From a bacterium (GTDB lineage Bacteria > ARS69): a stretch of DNA of 6,639 nt. Made by a program: the position numbers and the translations under genes. Below the pieces are notes generated by a model, which worked only from the letters and a program-made list of their open reading frames with translations, had not been told where the DNA came from and ran no database searches. Shown piece after piece: positions 1-6,634 of this stretch; the stretch's first letter is position 1, and each line of letters begins with the position of its first letter. Location: assembly GCA_025774865.1 (NCBI GenBank), contig JALGZO010000514.1:1-6639 (forward strand), written 5' to 3'.

Positions 1-830
1 CGATCGCCCGCGAGCATCGCGTGGCGGCCGGAGACGAGCCAGAGATCCTGATTGCCGCCGGCCACGTTGAGAGACGTGCCCTGATACTTGGTGGGCGCCT
101 TCGTCAGGAAGTGGACCACGCCGTTCGCGGCGTTGGGCCCGTACAGCGCCGATCCGGGCCCCGAGACGACCTCCACGCGCTCGTAGTCCTCGTTCGTCGT
201 CGGAATCATCGTGAGCGCGTTGTAGCGGAGCGACGGCACGCGCGCGATCCGGTTGTCCACGAGAGTCAGGGTCGCCCCCGAGAAGGCGTTGTTGAACCCG
301 CGCACGACGACCGTGCCTTGGTTGATCCCGTGCCGCGCGACGTCGATCGCCGGCCGCGCCTGCAAGTGGTCGGCCGGGGTCAGAATGGTCCTGTCCTGGA
401 TCTCCGCCGCGCCGATCGTCTGGACGGAAGCGGGAGCGTCGAGCACCTTCTCCTCCCGGCGAGAAGCGGTGACGGTCACCTGCTCCATCGCGATCGGGTC
501 CACCGCGAGTGCCAGCGGCACGTCGGTCGTCCGTCCGACGTTGGCTTCCACGTCGACGACTTCCGTGCGACGGCCGATGAACGAGATGCGCAACTCGTAG
601 GCGCCGGGCGCCACCTCGATCGTGAAGCGACCATTCTCGTCCGTAAGTCGCGTCACCCGCGCGGTCGGATCACGGATCGACGTCACGAGGACATTCGCGC
701 CGGCCAGCGCCTCCTTCGTGTCCGCGGCCTGAACTGTTCCGGTGATCTCACCGACGTCGTCGGCGGCAGGGGCGGGGACCGGCAGGGTGAGAGCGACGAG
801 AAAGGCGAGGAACCGAGCGAAGCATCGCAT
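1..830 (-). CDS. TonB-dependent outer-membrane receptor, N-terminal part (runs off the left edge)
   Basis: This is the first 276 codons of a TonB-dependent receptor; the rest of the plug end and the beta-barrel lie beyond base 1. Residues 1-23 form a signal peptide (MRCFARF, hydrophobic core LAFLVALTLPV, likely cleavage near APAA-DD). Residues about 27-110 are a carboxypeptidase-regulatory-like beta-sandwich (GTVQAADTKEALAGANV, then TDENGRFTIEVAPGAYEL and SFIGRR). A TonB-box-like stretch MEQVTVTAS lies at 115-123. The plug domain begins near 131 (DAPASVQTI) and carries VVVRGFN, TLVDNR and the classic ERVEVVSGPGSALYGPNAA at 217-235. Such receptors use TonB-ExbBD energy to import siderophores, vitamins, glycans or peptides; the ligand cannot be read from this part. 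The ATG at 830 is chosen because GGAGGG sits 5 nt upstream and a signal peptide follows directly. The ATG at 825 is in another frame. The gene follows the decarboxylase gene by 113 bp on the same strand, so cotranscription is possible but unproven. No stop or frameshift is seen. Confidence 0.95.
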   Translation of the reverse strand, partial: MRCFARFLAFLVALTLPVPAPAADDVGEITGTVQAADTKEALAGANVLVTSIRDPTARVTRLTDENGRFTIEVAPGAYELRISFIGRRTEVVDVEANVGRTTDVPLALAVDPIAMEQVTVTASRREEKVLDAPASVQTIGAAEIQDRTILTPADHLQARPAIDVARHGINQGTVVVRGFNNAFSGATLTLVDNRIARVPSLRYNALTMIPTTNEDYERVEVVSGPGSALYGPNAANGVVHFLTKAPTKYQGTSLNVAGGNQDLWLVSGRHAMLAGD

Positions 831-835
831 GGGAT

Positions 836-841
836 CCCTCC
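836..841 (-). promoter_or_regulatory. Ribosome binding site of the TonB-dependent receptor gene
   Basis: GGAGGG on the minus strand, 5 nt before the ATG at 830. It decides the start over the out-of-frame ATG 5 nt downstream. Confidence 0.8.
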
Positions 842-846
842 GTTTC

Positions 847-861
847 GCGGATTCCTTCCGC
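847..861 (-). other. Small inverted repeat in the receptor leader
   Basis: GCGGA and TCCGC form a perfect 5-bp stem around a 5-nt loop (AGGAA), ending 5 nt upstream of the GGAGGG ribosome binding site. It has no U-tract, so it is not a convincing intrinsic terminator. It could be a weak mRNA hairpin modulating receptor translation, or chance. Apart from this hairpin, the ribosome binding site and a weak -10-like element, I see nothing in the 113-bp gap between the decarboxylase stop and the receptor start. Confidence 0.3.
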
Positions 862-874
862 TTGGGGTGACGGG

Positions 875-883
875 ATGGTAGCA
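875..883 (-). promoter_or_regulatory. Possible extended -10 element for the receptor gene
   Basis: TGCTACCAT on the minus strand has a TGn extension and matches 4 of 6 bases of TATAAT, about 45 nt before the receptor ATG. No good -35 hexamer lies 16-18 nt upstream. If real, it would make the receptor a separate transcription unit from the four-gene operon. Short matches like this are common by chance. Confidence 0.2.
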
Positions 884-943
884 CCGGACGCACGAATCCG
901 TGGAGGAATTGCACGAGGACGCGGTGCCGGCGGGTATCCAGGA

Positions 944-1867
944 TCACGGGCATGGCTCGGCCTCCGAGGTCGGCACGCGCCCGATCGACTCGCCGAGTCG
1001 AACAAAGGTCTCCGTCCCCGCGCGGGTGTTCTCGCACAGGTCGGGGTCCAGCCGAATCGCGCCGTTCTCGAAGAGCAGGACCACCATCGACCCGCCCAGC
1101 TCGAAGAGCCCCTTGTGGTCGCCCTTGCGGACCCGGCGGCCCGGCCGAAAGCGCTGGCGGATCGAGCCGATCGTGAACGCTCCCACCTCGATGATCGCAA
1201 TGCGCCCGAAGTTCTCGGAATCGAGCAGCGTGATCTGGCGGTGATTCTCGGCGAGGTACGGGACGACCCAACGCCTGGAATACCGGGTCGTCGCGTAGTA
1301 GCGTCCCGGAATCGTCCGCGCCTCGCCGGCGATGCCGTCGGTCGGAAAGTGAAAGTGGTGGTAGTCGGCGAGGTACAGGCGGCTGATGATCATGGATCCG
1401 TTCGCGTACCGCCGGGCCAGCCCGTCGTCGCGCAGCAGCGTACGCAGGTCGAAGCCGATCTGCTTGAGCGTGAATCGAGTCTCCTCACCCACGAACGGGT
1501 ACGCGAAAATCCGCGCGTCGGCCGGGGCCACGCACACGCCGGGCCCCGGCTCGATCGGGCGCCGGGATAGCTCGATCTCCCGCGTGATGAAGTCGCTGAA
1601 GCTCTCGAAGTCCCCGACGCCGCGGACCGACTCCTCCATGTCGACGCGCATACTGCTGACGAAGCCGGGAATCTTCCGGGCGCTTCGTCGCCGCCGGTTC
1701 ATCCACCCGTAGAGCTGCGAAACGATCTTTCGGCTGAGGATCATCCGAGTCAGGAACCAGCCGAGGGCGCTGTTGTACATCCGGTCCAAGAGCGCTCCCC
1801 GATAGATGGGATCCCGCTCGAGCTGGCCGGTATGGCGATCGACCCAAGTGGACGGAAATCTGTTCAT
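944..1867 (-). CDS. psd: Phosphatidylserine decarboxylase proenzyme (PSD family)
   Basis: The product is a 307-residue pyruvoyl-dependent decarboxylase, expected to turn phosphatidylserine into phosphatidylethanolamine at the inner membrane. The N-terminal third (VDRHTGQLERDPIYRG, LSRKIVSQLYGWMNRRR) resembles the longer PSD subgroup known from clostridia, about 295 residues. Family landmarks are FSDFITREI at 90-98, APADARIF with the likely catalytic Asp117, DYHHFHFPTDG at 168-178 with the conserved histidines, EVGAFTIGSI at 227-236, and the self-cleavage site LFELGGS-M at 254-261. Ser260 there should become the pyruvoyl group of the alpha chain, after cleavage between Gly259 and Ser260. The start ATG at 1867 overlaps the stop of the preceding gene (ATGA). 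No strong Shine-Dalgarno precedes it, so translation is probably coupled. No phosphatidylserine synthase is nearby, so a related seryl lipid or amino-acid substrate cannot be excluded; the fungal tryptophan decarboxylase PsiD belongs to the same family. The family call is very firm, the substrate less so. Confidence 0.95.
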   Translation of the reverse strand: MNRFPSTWVDRHTGQLERDPIYRGALLDRMYNSALGWFLTRMILSRKIVSQLYGWMNRRRRSARKIPGFVSSMRVDMEESVRGVGDFESFSDFITREIELSRRPIEPGPGVCVAPADARIFAYPFVGEETRFTLKQIGFDLRTLLRDDGLARRYANGSMIISRLYLADYHHFHFPTDGIAGEARTIPGRYYATTRYSRRWVVPYLAENHRQITLLDSENFGRIAIIEVGAFTIGSIRQRFRPGRRVRKGDHKGLFELGGSMVVLLFENGAIRLDPDLCENTRAGTETFVRLGESIGRVPTSEAEPCP

Positions 1868-2940
1868 GGGGCGAGCTCGTAGAGCGCGTACTCGATGTCC
1901 GCCCGGTCGATCCGCCCGCCGGCGATCGCGCGAACCAGGCTGTCCTCGGCGACCAGAGCGACCAGCGCCGTTTCGAATCCGGCCTCGAGAACGGAACGAA
2001 TCATGTGAAAGGCGAGCGCGCTGCCCAGCCCGTGACGCTTCTCGACCTCCTCGGGGGTGATCCCCATCGTGTGGCAGACGACCCGCTCCGAGTCGGGGAA
2101 CGCGATACTGAAGCCGACGATCGCGTCCGTCGGATCGTGAACGAGCGTGACGAATCGCGAGTCCATGCTGCGCAACTGTCCGCCGAACCCCCGTTCGAAC
2201 TCGCGGAGCTCGATCTCGGTGAATCCGAGAAACCCCTCGTACGACCGGTTCACGAGCACGTGCAGCGCGCGTAGGTCGTCGAGATCGCGCCCGTCGAAGG
2301 GACGAAACCGGTATCCAGCGCTCAGTACGCTCCGGTACCGTTCCTCCGATTTCGCGACGACCCCTTCCAGGGCACGGCGCCCTCGGATCTCCGTCGAGTA
2401 CCACTTCTTGCGAACGGCAAAGCCGAATCTCTCGAAGAACGCCGGGTAGTAATGCTTGTTGTGCGGCTCACCGAGGAACGTCCCGTGCTCGAAGCCACGC
2501 CGTTTGAAGCGATACCCACTCCAGATGTCGAAGTCGATGGGTCCCCGGATGCAGCTCAGCCCGGCGTGGTGCTGCAGCCACTCGACCGCCGACCCGAGAA
2601 GTTCTTCCGCGATTGGGTACTCTTCCACGCACTGGAAGAAACCCAGACAACCTGCGGGGTGCCCCTCGCAATCGAGCATGTGCGGGTCGAGGAAGGCGGA
2701 CACGTGTCCGATCAGCTCACCCTCGCGAACCGCCGCGAAGTGGCGGTGCCGGCGGCCCGATCCCCGGTAGAAACGACGTTCGGGTGCGAACCGAGCCCGG
2801 ACGGTCTCGCGAGGCGGCGGAGTCCAGCATGGATCGTCGGCGTACAAGCGCTCGCACAACCCGACGAACTTCTCGGTGAGAGCCGCGTCGAAGGAGAACG
2901 CTCGAACGTCCGCGCTGAGAACTCCTCGGCTGCGGTTCAT
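1864..2940 (-). CDS. Two-domain GNAT-like N-acyltransferase of unknown substrate
   Basis: The product is a 358-residue soluble protein resembling the YghO-like group of GNAT proteins, a family of unknown substrate. The N-terminal half (about 10-185) has LYADDPCWTPP at 32-42, FAAVREGELIGHVSAFLD at 68-85, GCLGFFQCVEE at 97-107, IRGPIDFDIW at 131-140 and the HNKHYYPAFFERFGF stretch at 160-174, all in the order expected for that group. The C-terminal half (about 205-345) reads as a second GNAT fold. Its acetyl-CoA-loop-like segment TMGITPEEVEKRHGLGSAL spans 291-309, with the R/Q-x-x-G-x-G/A-like KRHGLGS, followed by a helix and a strand. It probably transfers an acyl group from a CoA or carrier thioester to an amine or alcohol. 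Start 2940 overlaps the upstream stop (ATGA) and has GGAGGG 4 nt before it. The reading frame stays open to 3516, but those codons lie inside the neighbouring membrane-protein gene and lack family similarity. Substrate and even catalytic competence are unproven. Confidence 0.85.
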   Translation of the reverse strand: MNRSRGVLSADVRAFSFDAALTEKFVGLCERLYADDPCWTPPPRETVRARFAPERRFYRGSGRRHRHFAAVREGELIGHVSAFLDPHMLDCEGHPAGCLGFFQCVEEYPIAEELLGSAVEWLQHHAGLSCIRGPIDFDIWSGYRFKRRGFEHGTFLGEPHNKHYYPAFFERFGFAVRKKWYSTEIRGRRALEGVVAKSEERYRSVLSAGYRFRPFDGRDLDDLRALHVLVNRSYEGFLGFTEIELREFERGFGGQLRSMDSRFVTLVHDPTDAIVGFSIAFPDSERVVCHTMGITPEEVEKRHGLGSALAFHMIRSVLEAGFETALVALVAEDSLVRAIAGGRIDRADIEYALYELAP

Positions 2941-3884
2941 CGCGCTCCCTCCGCGGCCGCCACGCTGACGAGTTGCGACACCAGCACGGTCAACAGGAAG
3001 AAGGTCGCAAAGGGCTGCAGGTGCGACGTGCTCGGGTGCGGATGGCGCAGGAACCGGAGCCCGGCCCACAGGTTGACGACGAACCCCGCCAGAATCACCA
3101 CGACGGCGACCGCCGGAAGATCCCGCATCCGCCACAGGTAGATGCCGAGGGCGACTCCCACTGCCTGCACGAGCCAGGTGACGAGGACGGCGCCCCGTCG
3201 GCCGAGGAGCCTCGAATAGGTGACGTACTCGTTCTCCTCGTCTTCGCTGCGAATCTTCCGCGCGAGCTCCCACGCCAGGAACGGCGACCAGGTCATGACG
3301 AGGAACGGCGTGATGCGGTTCCATTGCAGCTCGACGGGGGACAGGTCGTGCTCGGCGGCGAACACGGCGAATCCGTAGAGAATCATCAAGGCCACGATGG
3401 GATTGTGGGTGGCGAGCGTCAGCGGCAGGCTGCGCCGCAGAGCGTCGGGCGCGAAGAAGCGCCGGAACATCAGAAAGCCGTAGCCCAGCACGGCGGCGGC
3501 GACGAAGTACGCCCATCCCGTCCAGAGGTTGACGGCGAGGTAGAGCAGCGCGGTGCCGAGCAACGCCAGGTGAACGTCCGTCCGGAGCACGCGTCCCGAG
3601 GGAAGAGGTCGATCGGGGAACAGCTGCCGATCGATGTCCTCGTCCTTGAGCTCGTCCATCAGCCGAAGGATGACCATCAACCCGAACAGGCTCGCGGCTC
3701 CGATCGCTCCGTGAACCGAGACAATCGGCGTCGACAGTTCGTGAATGTGACGCGCGAACACCGCGATGTGCAGGTAGATGAGCGAGGCGAGAGCGACATG
3801 TTGCGGCAACGGCAACATCTCGCCGAAGTATGTCCGCATGCGCCCGGCAAAGGTGGGGGCGCCCGCACCGCCGTCTATCATCAT
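2937..3884 (-). CDS. UbiA-family prenyltransferase-like integral membrane protein
   Basis: The product is a 315-residue, very hydrophobic protein with about nine predicted membrane helices (roughly 28-46, 54-76, 104-122, 124-141, 160-178, 190-207, 231-250, 257-277, 291-311), the usual UbiA topology. UbiA enzymes move a prenyl group from a prenyl diphosphate onto an acceptor within the membrane, using Mg2+ held by two Asp-rich loops. The first loop is present as MDELKDEDIDRQLFPDRPLPSG (residues 76-97). This gives D-x-x-x-D-x-x-x-D (77, 81, 85), although the usual leading Asn is Met76. At the second loop the usual D-x-x-x-D is replaced by WELARKIRSEDEENEYVTYSRLLG (205-228), an E-x-x-R-K-I-R form. 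The acceptor, donor and even diphosphate chemistry are therefore uncertain. The ATG at 3884 makes an ATGA overlap with the dikinase stop. The adjacent in-frame ATG at 3881 is equally possible and better spaced from GGAGGA. Confidence 0.85.
   Translation of the reverse strand: MMIDGGAGAPTFAGRMRTYFGEMLPLPQHVALASLIYLHIAVFARHIHELSTPIVSVHGAIGAASLFGLMVILRLMDELKDEDIDRQLFPDRPLPSGRVLRTDVHLALLGTALLYLAVNLWTGWAYFVAAAVLGYGFLMFRRFFAPDALRRSLPLTLATHNPIVALMILYGFAVFAAEHDLSPVELQWNRITPFLVMTWSPFLAWELARKIRSEDEENEYVTYSRLLGRRGAVLVTWLVQAVGVALGIYLWRMRDLPAVAVVVILAGFVVNLWAGLRFLRHPHPSTSHLQPFATFFLLTVLVSQLVSVAAAEGAR
2945..2950 (-). promoter_or_regulatory. Ribosome binding site of the GNAT-like gene
   Basis: GGAGGG on the minus strand, 4 nt before the ATG at 2940 and inside the 3' end of the UbiA-like gene. 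It supports the short start over the longer open frame reaching 3516. Confidence 0.75.
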
Positions 3885-6508
3885 GACTCCTCCGACGGGT
3901 TCACCCGTCTCAACCTGCCACTCGTTCCGTCGAGCTCCACCCAGTCGCCGTCCTCGAGCCAGCGGGTGACTCCTGCGACGGAGACTATCGCGGGAATCCC
4001 CATCTCGCGTGCGACGATGGCCGAGTGGGACAGGAGACTCCCCCTCTCCACCAGGAGTCCCTTGGCCAGGGGAAAGAGCATCACCCAGCTCGGATCAGTC
4101 CGCTCCGCGACCAGGATCTCGCCCGGGCACAGCGTCGCGGTGCGCGGATCCCGCACTACCCGTACCCGACCGGAGACCTTCCCCGGGCAGCAACCGACGC
4201 CGGTGCGCTCGTCTCCGCGCACTTCGCCCGGATCCGATGGGGATCGGAACGTGTTTCCGTGATTCACCGGTCCGCGGGTCTCGAAGCGGTCGGCCGGCGG
4301 CTCCATCTCGGCGAAGCGGGCGAACTCCTTCTTGCGTGCGGACGCGACCTCCGCGAGGTTCGTGGACACCGACGTGCCGTCGACGAAGCCGAGAATCTCT
4401 TCCATCTCGAGGTAGAAGACGTCGCGCGGATCGTCGAGGAGACGGAGATCGTGAAGCCGGCGACCCAGCTCGACGAAGATCGCGCGTACCCGGCCGAAGA
4501 CGCGCGTGCGCTGAAGGCGCATGTTCTCGCGGCCCCGCACGAGCCGCCGCGTCTCGCTCAGGACCCACCGGAGGACTGACCGGCGCACCGGTCTCGCCGC
4601 CAGTGTCGCGCGCACTCGCTGTTCCGCCTCACGGCGGGCGGCGCTGTCAGCCGGCTCACCAGGCTCCTCGGCATCGCCCGACCGGGCGAGACACCCGATG
4701 GACCGCAGAAGCATCAATGGGTCCTCGCGCAGCGTCCGGCTCTCCAGTTTCAGCTCGTCCGCACACCGGTCGCCGAACTTCTGCAGGTACGACTCGTACC
4801 GATCCCGGAACTCGGGGTGACGTGCGACGACTTCGAGCGAGTGACCAGCCTCCGGGTCGCCCAGAGCGTTCGCGAGGTCCGGATGCCTGCGCGCGATCGC
4901 CGCCATCTCCTTGACCCGTTCGGCCGGCTCGGTGCTCACCATTCCGCCCGACCCGGAAAGCAATCCGTTCTGCAGTGTCCCGTCCGTGTCCCCGCACCAC
5001 CGCGCGCACAGTCGCCGGAGCACGCCGTAGAAGATCATGGCGAAGAAATCGTTGATCTGCGGCGCGTCCCAGTGGGTGATCAAACGATCTTCGACGCGCC
5101 GGTACTCGGCGGCCAGCTCATCGGCTCGAAGGGCCGACAGGCCACCGTTCGGAGAGGAGAGCACCTCGTCCACCCGACGGTGGAATCTCTTCGCCCTCAC
5201 CGGCAGCGCCAAGAAGCTGAACGTCATGCCGGCGACGCATCTGATGACGTGAACACCGTCGAGCAGGCGCGCCGTCCACGGGACCGGCTCGTCGTCTTCC
5301 GCCAGACCGTCGGACGCGCCTTCCTTGACGCCGATCATCTGCTCCAGGAACGCGCGGTTCATCTGGTAGCCGGGCAGCATCGCGAGGAGGCGGTACCAGT
5401 TGAGCAGGTTGTAGTAGATGCGCCCGCGGATCAGTCCGAGCATGCCGGCGAGCGCGCCACGGTTGGCTTCCACTCGTTTCGCCGGCACCGCGAATATCCG
5501 GCACAGTTGACCGTAGACGCCCTGGTAGGCGTTCCGGGCGAAGGTGAACGTGAGCGGAGTCGTGATCCCGGCGTAGCTCTCGACGATGTTGCTGTTGTCC
5601 CAGATCGCCAGGGCGCCGACCGGCTCAACCACGCGTCCCAACGAGGTGATGGGGCGCGACTGAAGAAGGAAGAGCTGGCCGGAGGCGATCGCCCACTCGA
5701 TATCCTGGGGACAACCGAAGAAGTCCTCCGCCCGTCGGGCGAGGTCGGCGACGGCGGTGATCTGCTCGTCCCGCAACGCCGGCCGGTGGACCCGTTCCGG
5801 CTCCACGTCGACGGCTTCGACCCCCTCAGCGCAGCGGCTCGAGGCTCGATGGGCCGTCGTCTTCGCCACCACCCGCCTCCCGACGACGTGGCCCCGCCGA
5901 TCGACGTGATGGGTGTCGGCCTCGGCGTCTCCGGAGACGAGCGCCGTGCCCAACCCGTACAGAGATCCGACAACCACCGTGTCGCGATCGCCGGTCACCG
6001 GATCGGCGCTGAACGCCACGCCGGAGACGTCGGCGTCGACCATCTGCTGCACGAGAACGCCCGGCACCGACGGCGGGGCGAGAAGGTCGCGCTCGCGCCG
6101 ATAGGCCAGAACCCGCTCGGTGAAGGCGGAGCGCCACACGTCGACGATGCGCCGGGGCACATCCGCGATGGGAACGAACAGGTAGCTCTCCAGCTGTCCC
6201 GCGAACGAATGCTCCCGCGAGTCCTCATCGACGGCGGAGGACCGGACCGCGAACGTCGGTACCGCCCCCGCGATTTCCCGCAGCGCGTCTCCGAGCTCGT
6301 CTTCGATCGTCGGTTCCAAACCGACGTCATCGTGCCACTGGCCCGTGACGCTCGCGTCGAACGCCTCCGGCGTCACGACCACCCAGGCCGGCACGGGGAA
6401 GCCCGCGTCGCTCAGACGAGCCAGCGCGGCGGCCTTGCCGCCCACGCGGTCCCGGCGGGCGGCGCGCGGGGAGCGAATCACCGCGCTCGATTCGAGATCC
6501 GTCCACAT
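3881..6508 (-). CDS. RPH/PEP-synthase-like ATP-dependent dikinase with C-terminal phosphohistidine domain
   Basis: The product is 875 residues. The N-terminal ATP-grasp (PPDK_N) domain covers about 15-290. It shows RVGGKAAAL (Lys25), FAVRSSAVDEDSREHSFAGQ (from 86, Arg89), VLVQQMVDADVSGVAFSADP, YGLGTALVSG, and PQDIEWA...LLQSRPIT ending at 288. A long helical middle region follows, with WDNSNIVESYAGITTPLTF (303-321), KFGDRCADELKLESRTL and ENMRLQRTRVFGRVR. The C-terminal swivelling domain holds PGKVSGRVRVV, ILVAERTDPSW and LLSHSAIVAREMGIPAIV (825-842), with His828 as the predicted phosphate carrier. It lacks the C-terminal PEP-binding barrel of PEP synthase and PPDK. The ATP-grasp, substrate and His-domain order and the length match rifampin phosphotransferase, which moves the beta-phosphate of ATP to a hydroxyl via phosphohistidine, releasing AMP and phosphate. 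By analogy it should phosphorylate a small molecule or lipid hydroxyl; the substrate is unknown. Start 6508 is preferred because AGGAGG lies 9 nt upstream; ATGs at 6517 and 6532 are in frame. It is first in the operon and overlaps the UbiA-like gene by 4 bp. Confidence 0.93.
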   Translation of the reverse strand: MWTDLESSAVIRSPRAARRDRVGGKAAALARLSDAGFPVPAWVVVTPEAFDASVTGQWHDDVGLEPTIEDELGDALREIAGAVPTFAVRSSAVDEDSREHSFAGQLESYLFVPIADVPRRIVDVWRSAFTERVLAYRRERDLLAPPSVPGVLVQQMVDADVSGVAFSADPVTGDRDTVVVGSLYGLGTALVSGDAEADTHHVDRRGHVVGRRVVAKTTAHRASSRCAEGVEAVDVEPERVHRPALRDEQITAVADLARRAEDFFGCPQDIEWAIASGQLFLLQSRPITSLGRVVEPVGALAIWDNSNIVESYAGITTPLTFTFARNAYQGVYGQLCRIFAVPAKRVEANRGALAGMLGLIRGRIYYNLLNWYRLLAMLPGYQMNRAFLEQMIGVKEGASDGLAEDDEPVPWTARLLDGVHVIRCVAGMTFSFLALPVRAKRFHRRVDEVLSSPNGGLSALRADELAAEYRRVEDRLITHWDAPQINDFFAMIFYGVLRRLCARWCGDTDGTLQNGLLSGSGGMVSTEPAERVKEMAAIARRHPDLANALGDPEAGHSLEVVARHPEFRDRYESYLQKFGDRCADELKLESRTLREDPLMLLRSIGCLARSGDAEEPGEPADSAARREAEQRVRATLAARPVRRSVLRWVLSETRRLVRGRENMRLQRTRVFGRVRAIFVELGRRLHDLRLLDDPRDVFYLEMEEILGFVDGTSVSTNLAEVASARKKEFARFAEMEPPADRFETRGPVNHGNTFRSPSDPGEVRGDERTGVGCCPGKVSGRVRVVRDPRTATLCPGEILVAERTDPSWVMLFPLAKGLLVERGSLLSHSAIVAREMGIPAIVSVAGVTRWLEDGDWVELDGTSGRLRRVNPSEES
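3888..3893 (-). promoter_or_regulatory. Ribosome binding site of the UbiA-like gene
   Basis: GGAGGA on the minus strand, inside the last codons of the dikinase gene. It is 3 nt from the ATG at 3884 and 6 nt from the in-frame ATG at 3881. The second spacing is more usual, so the protein may begin one codon later (TGATG junction instead of ATGA). Confidence 0.7.
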
Positions 6509-6517
6509 GGGAAGCAT

Positions 6518-6523
6518 CCTCCT
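6518..6523 (-). promoter_or_regulatory. Ribosome binding site of the dikinase gene
   Basis: AGGAGG on the minus strand, a perfect anti-Shine-Dalgarno match 9 nt before the ATG at 6508. It abuts the in-frame ATG at 6517 with zero spacing, which makes that ATG an unlikely start. The ATG at 6532 has no comparable element. This is why the dikinase start is placed at 6508. Confidence 0.75.
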
Positions 6524-6532
6524 GGGGCTCAT

Positions 6533-6549
6533 CCCGTTTCCGTGACGGG
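6533..6549 (-). other. Inverted repeat in the operon leader
   Basis: CCCGT and ACGGG form a perfect 5-bp stem around a 7-nt loop, 9 nt upstream of the AGGAGG ribosome binding site. It is not followed by a U-tract. It may be a small 5' leader hairpin or chance. The rest of the leader up to 6639 is less GC-rich than the genes and shows no -35/-10 pair I would defend; the operon promoter may lie there in a diverged form or beyond the right edge. Confidence 0.3.
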
Positions 6550-6573
6550 TTGGCGTGGCCGGGTTCTTTCGGC

Positions 6574-6634
6574 TGCAAACTCGGTTGCGTGTCGTGTTGC
6601 AAAGAGAAACGATGCGAACGCTGGCAACAGAAAC
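6574..6634. repeat. Short repeated words in the intergenic leader
   Basis: On the plus strand, TGCAAA occurs at 6574-6579 and 6598-6603, GTTGC at 6584-6588 and 6596-6600, and AGAAAC at 6605-6610 and 6629-6634. The offsets are 24, 12 and 24 bp. This could be a degenerate operator region upstream of the operon, but the words are short and chance is a real explanation. Confidence 0.2.

Noticed and set aside
21-881. Plus-strand open frame of 286 codons, and overlapping 875-1570
   Set aside because: Both lie antisense to the TonB-dependent receptor or the decarboxylase gene, whose motifs are unmistakable. The translations are low-complexity Arg/Asp/Val/Gly-rich and show no domain.
831-943. Intrinsic terminator between the decarboxylase and receptor genes
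   Set aside because: The only clean hairpin (847-861) has a 5-bp stem, no U-tract, and sits next to the receptor ribosome binding site.
1868-2404. N-terminal extension of the decarboxylase reading frame
   Set aside because: The frame is open upstream of 1867, but the extra residues are Arg-rich, lie inside the GNAT-like gene and have no counterpart in the PSD family. The ATGA junction marks the start.
2941-3516. N-terminal extension of the GNAT-like reading frame
   Set aside because: The extra codons lie within the UbiA-like gene in another frame. The start at 2940 has GGAGGG 4 nt upstream and an ATGA overlap.
2973-4262. Long plus-strand open frame of 429 codons
   Set aside because: It is antisense to the UbiA-like gene and the dikinase 3' end, both with strong family motifs. 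Its composition is rich in R, G, P, Q and E with no recognisable domain, typical of high-GC antisense frames.
3881-6508. Calling the dikinase a PEP synthase (ppsA) or a rifampin-resistance gene (rph)
   Set aside because: PEP synthase needs a C-terminal PEP-binding barrel that is absent, and in it the His domain is central. The domain order fits RPH, but the middle region and operon context give no support for rifampin as substrate.
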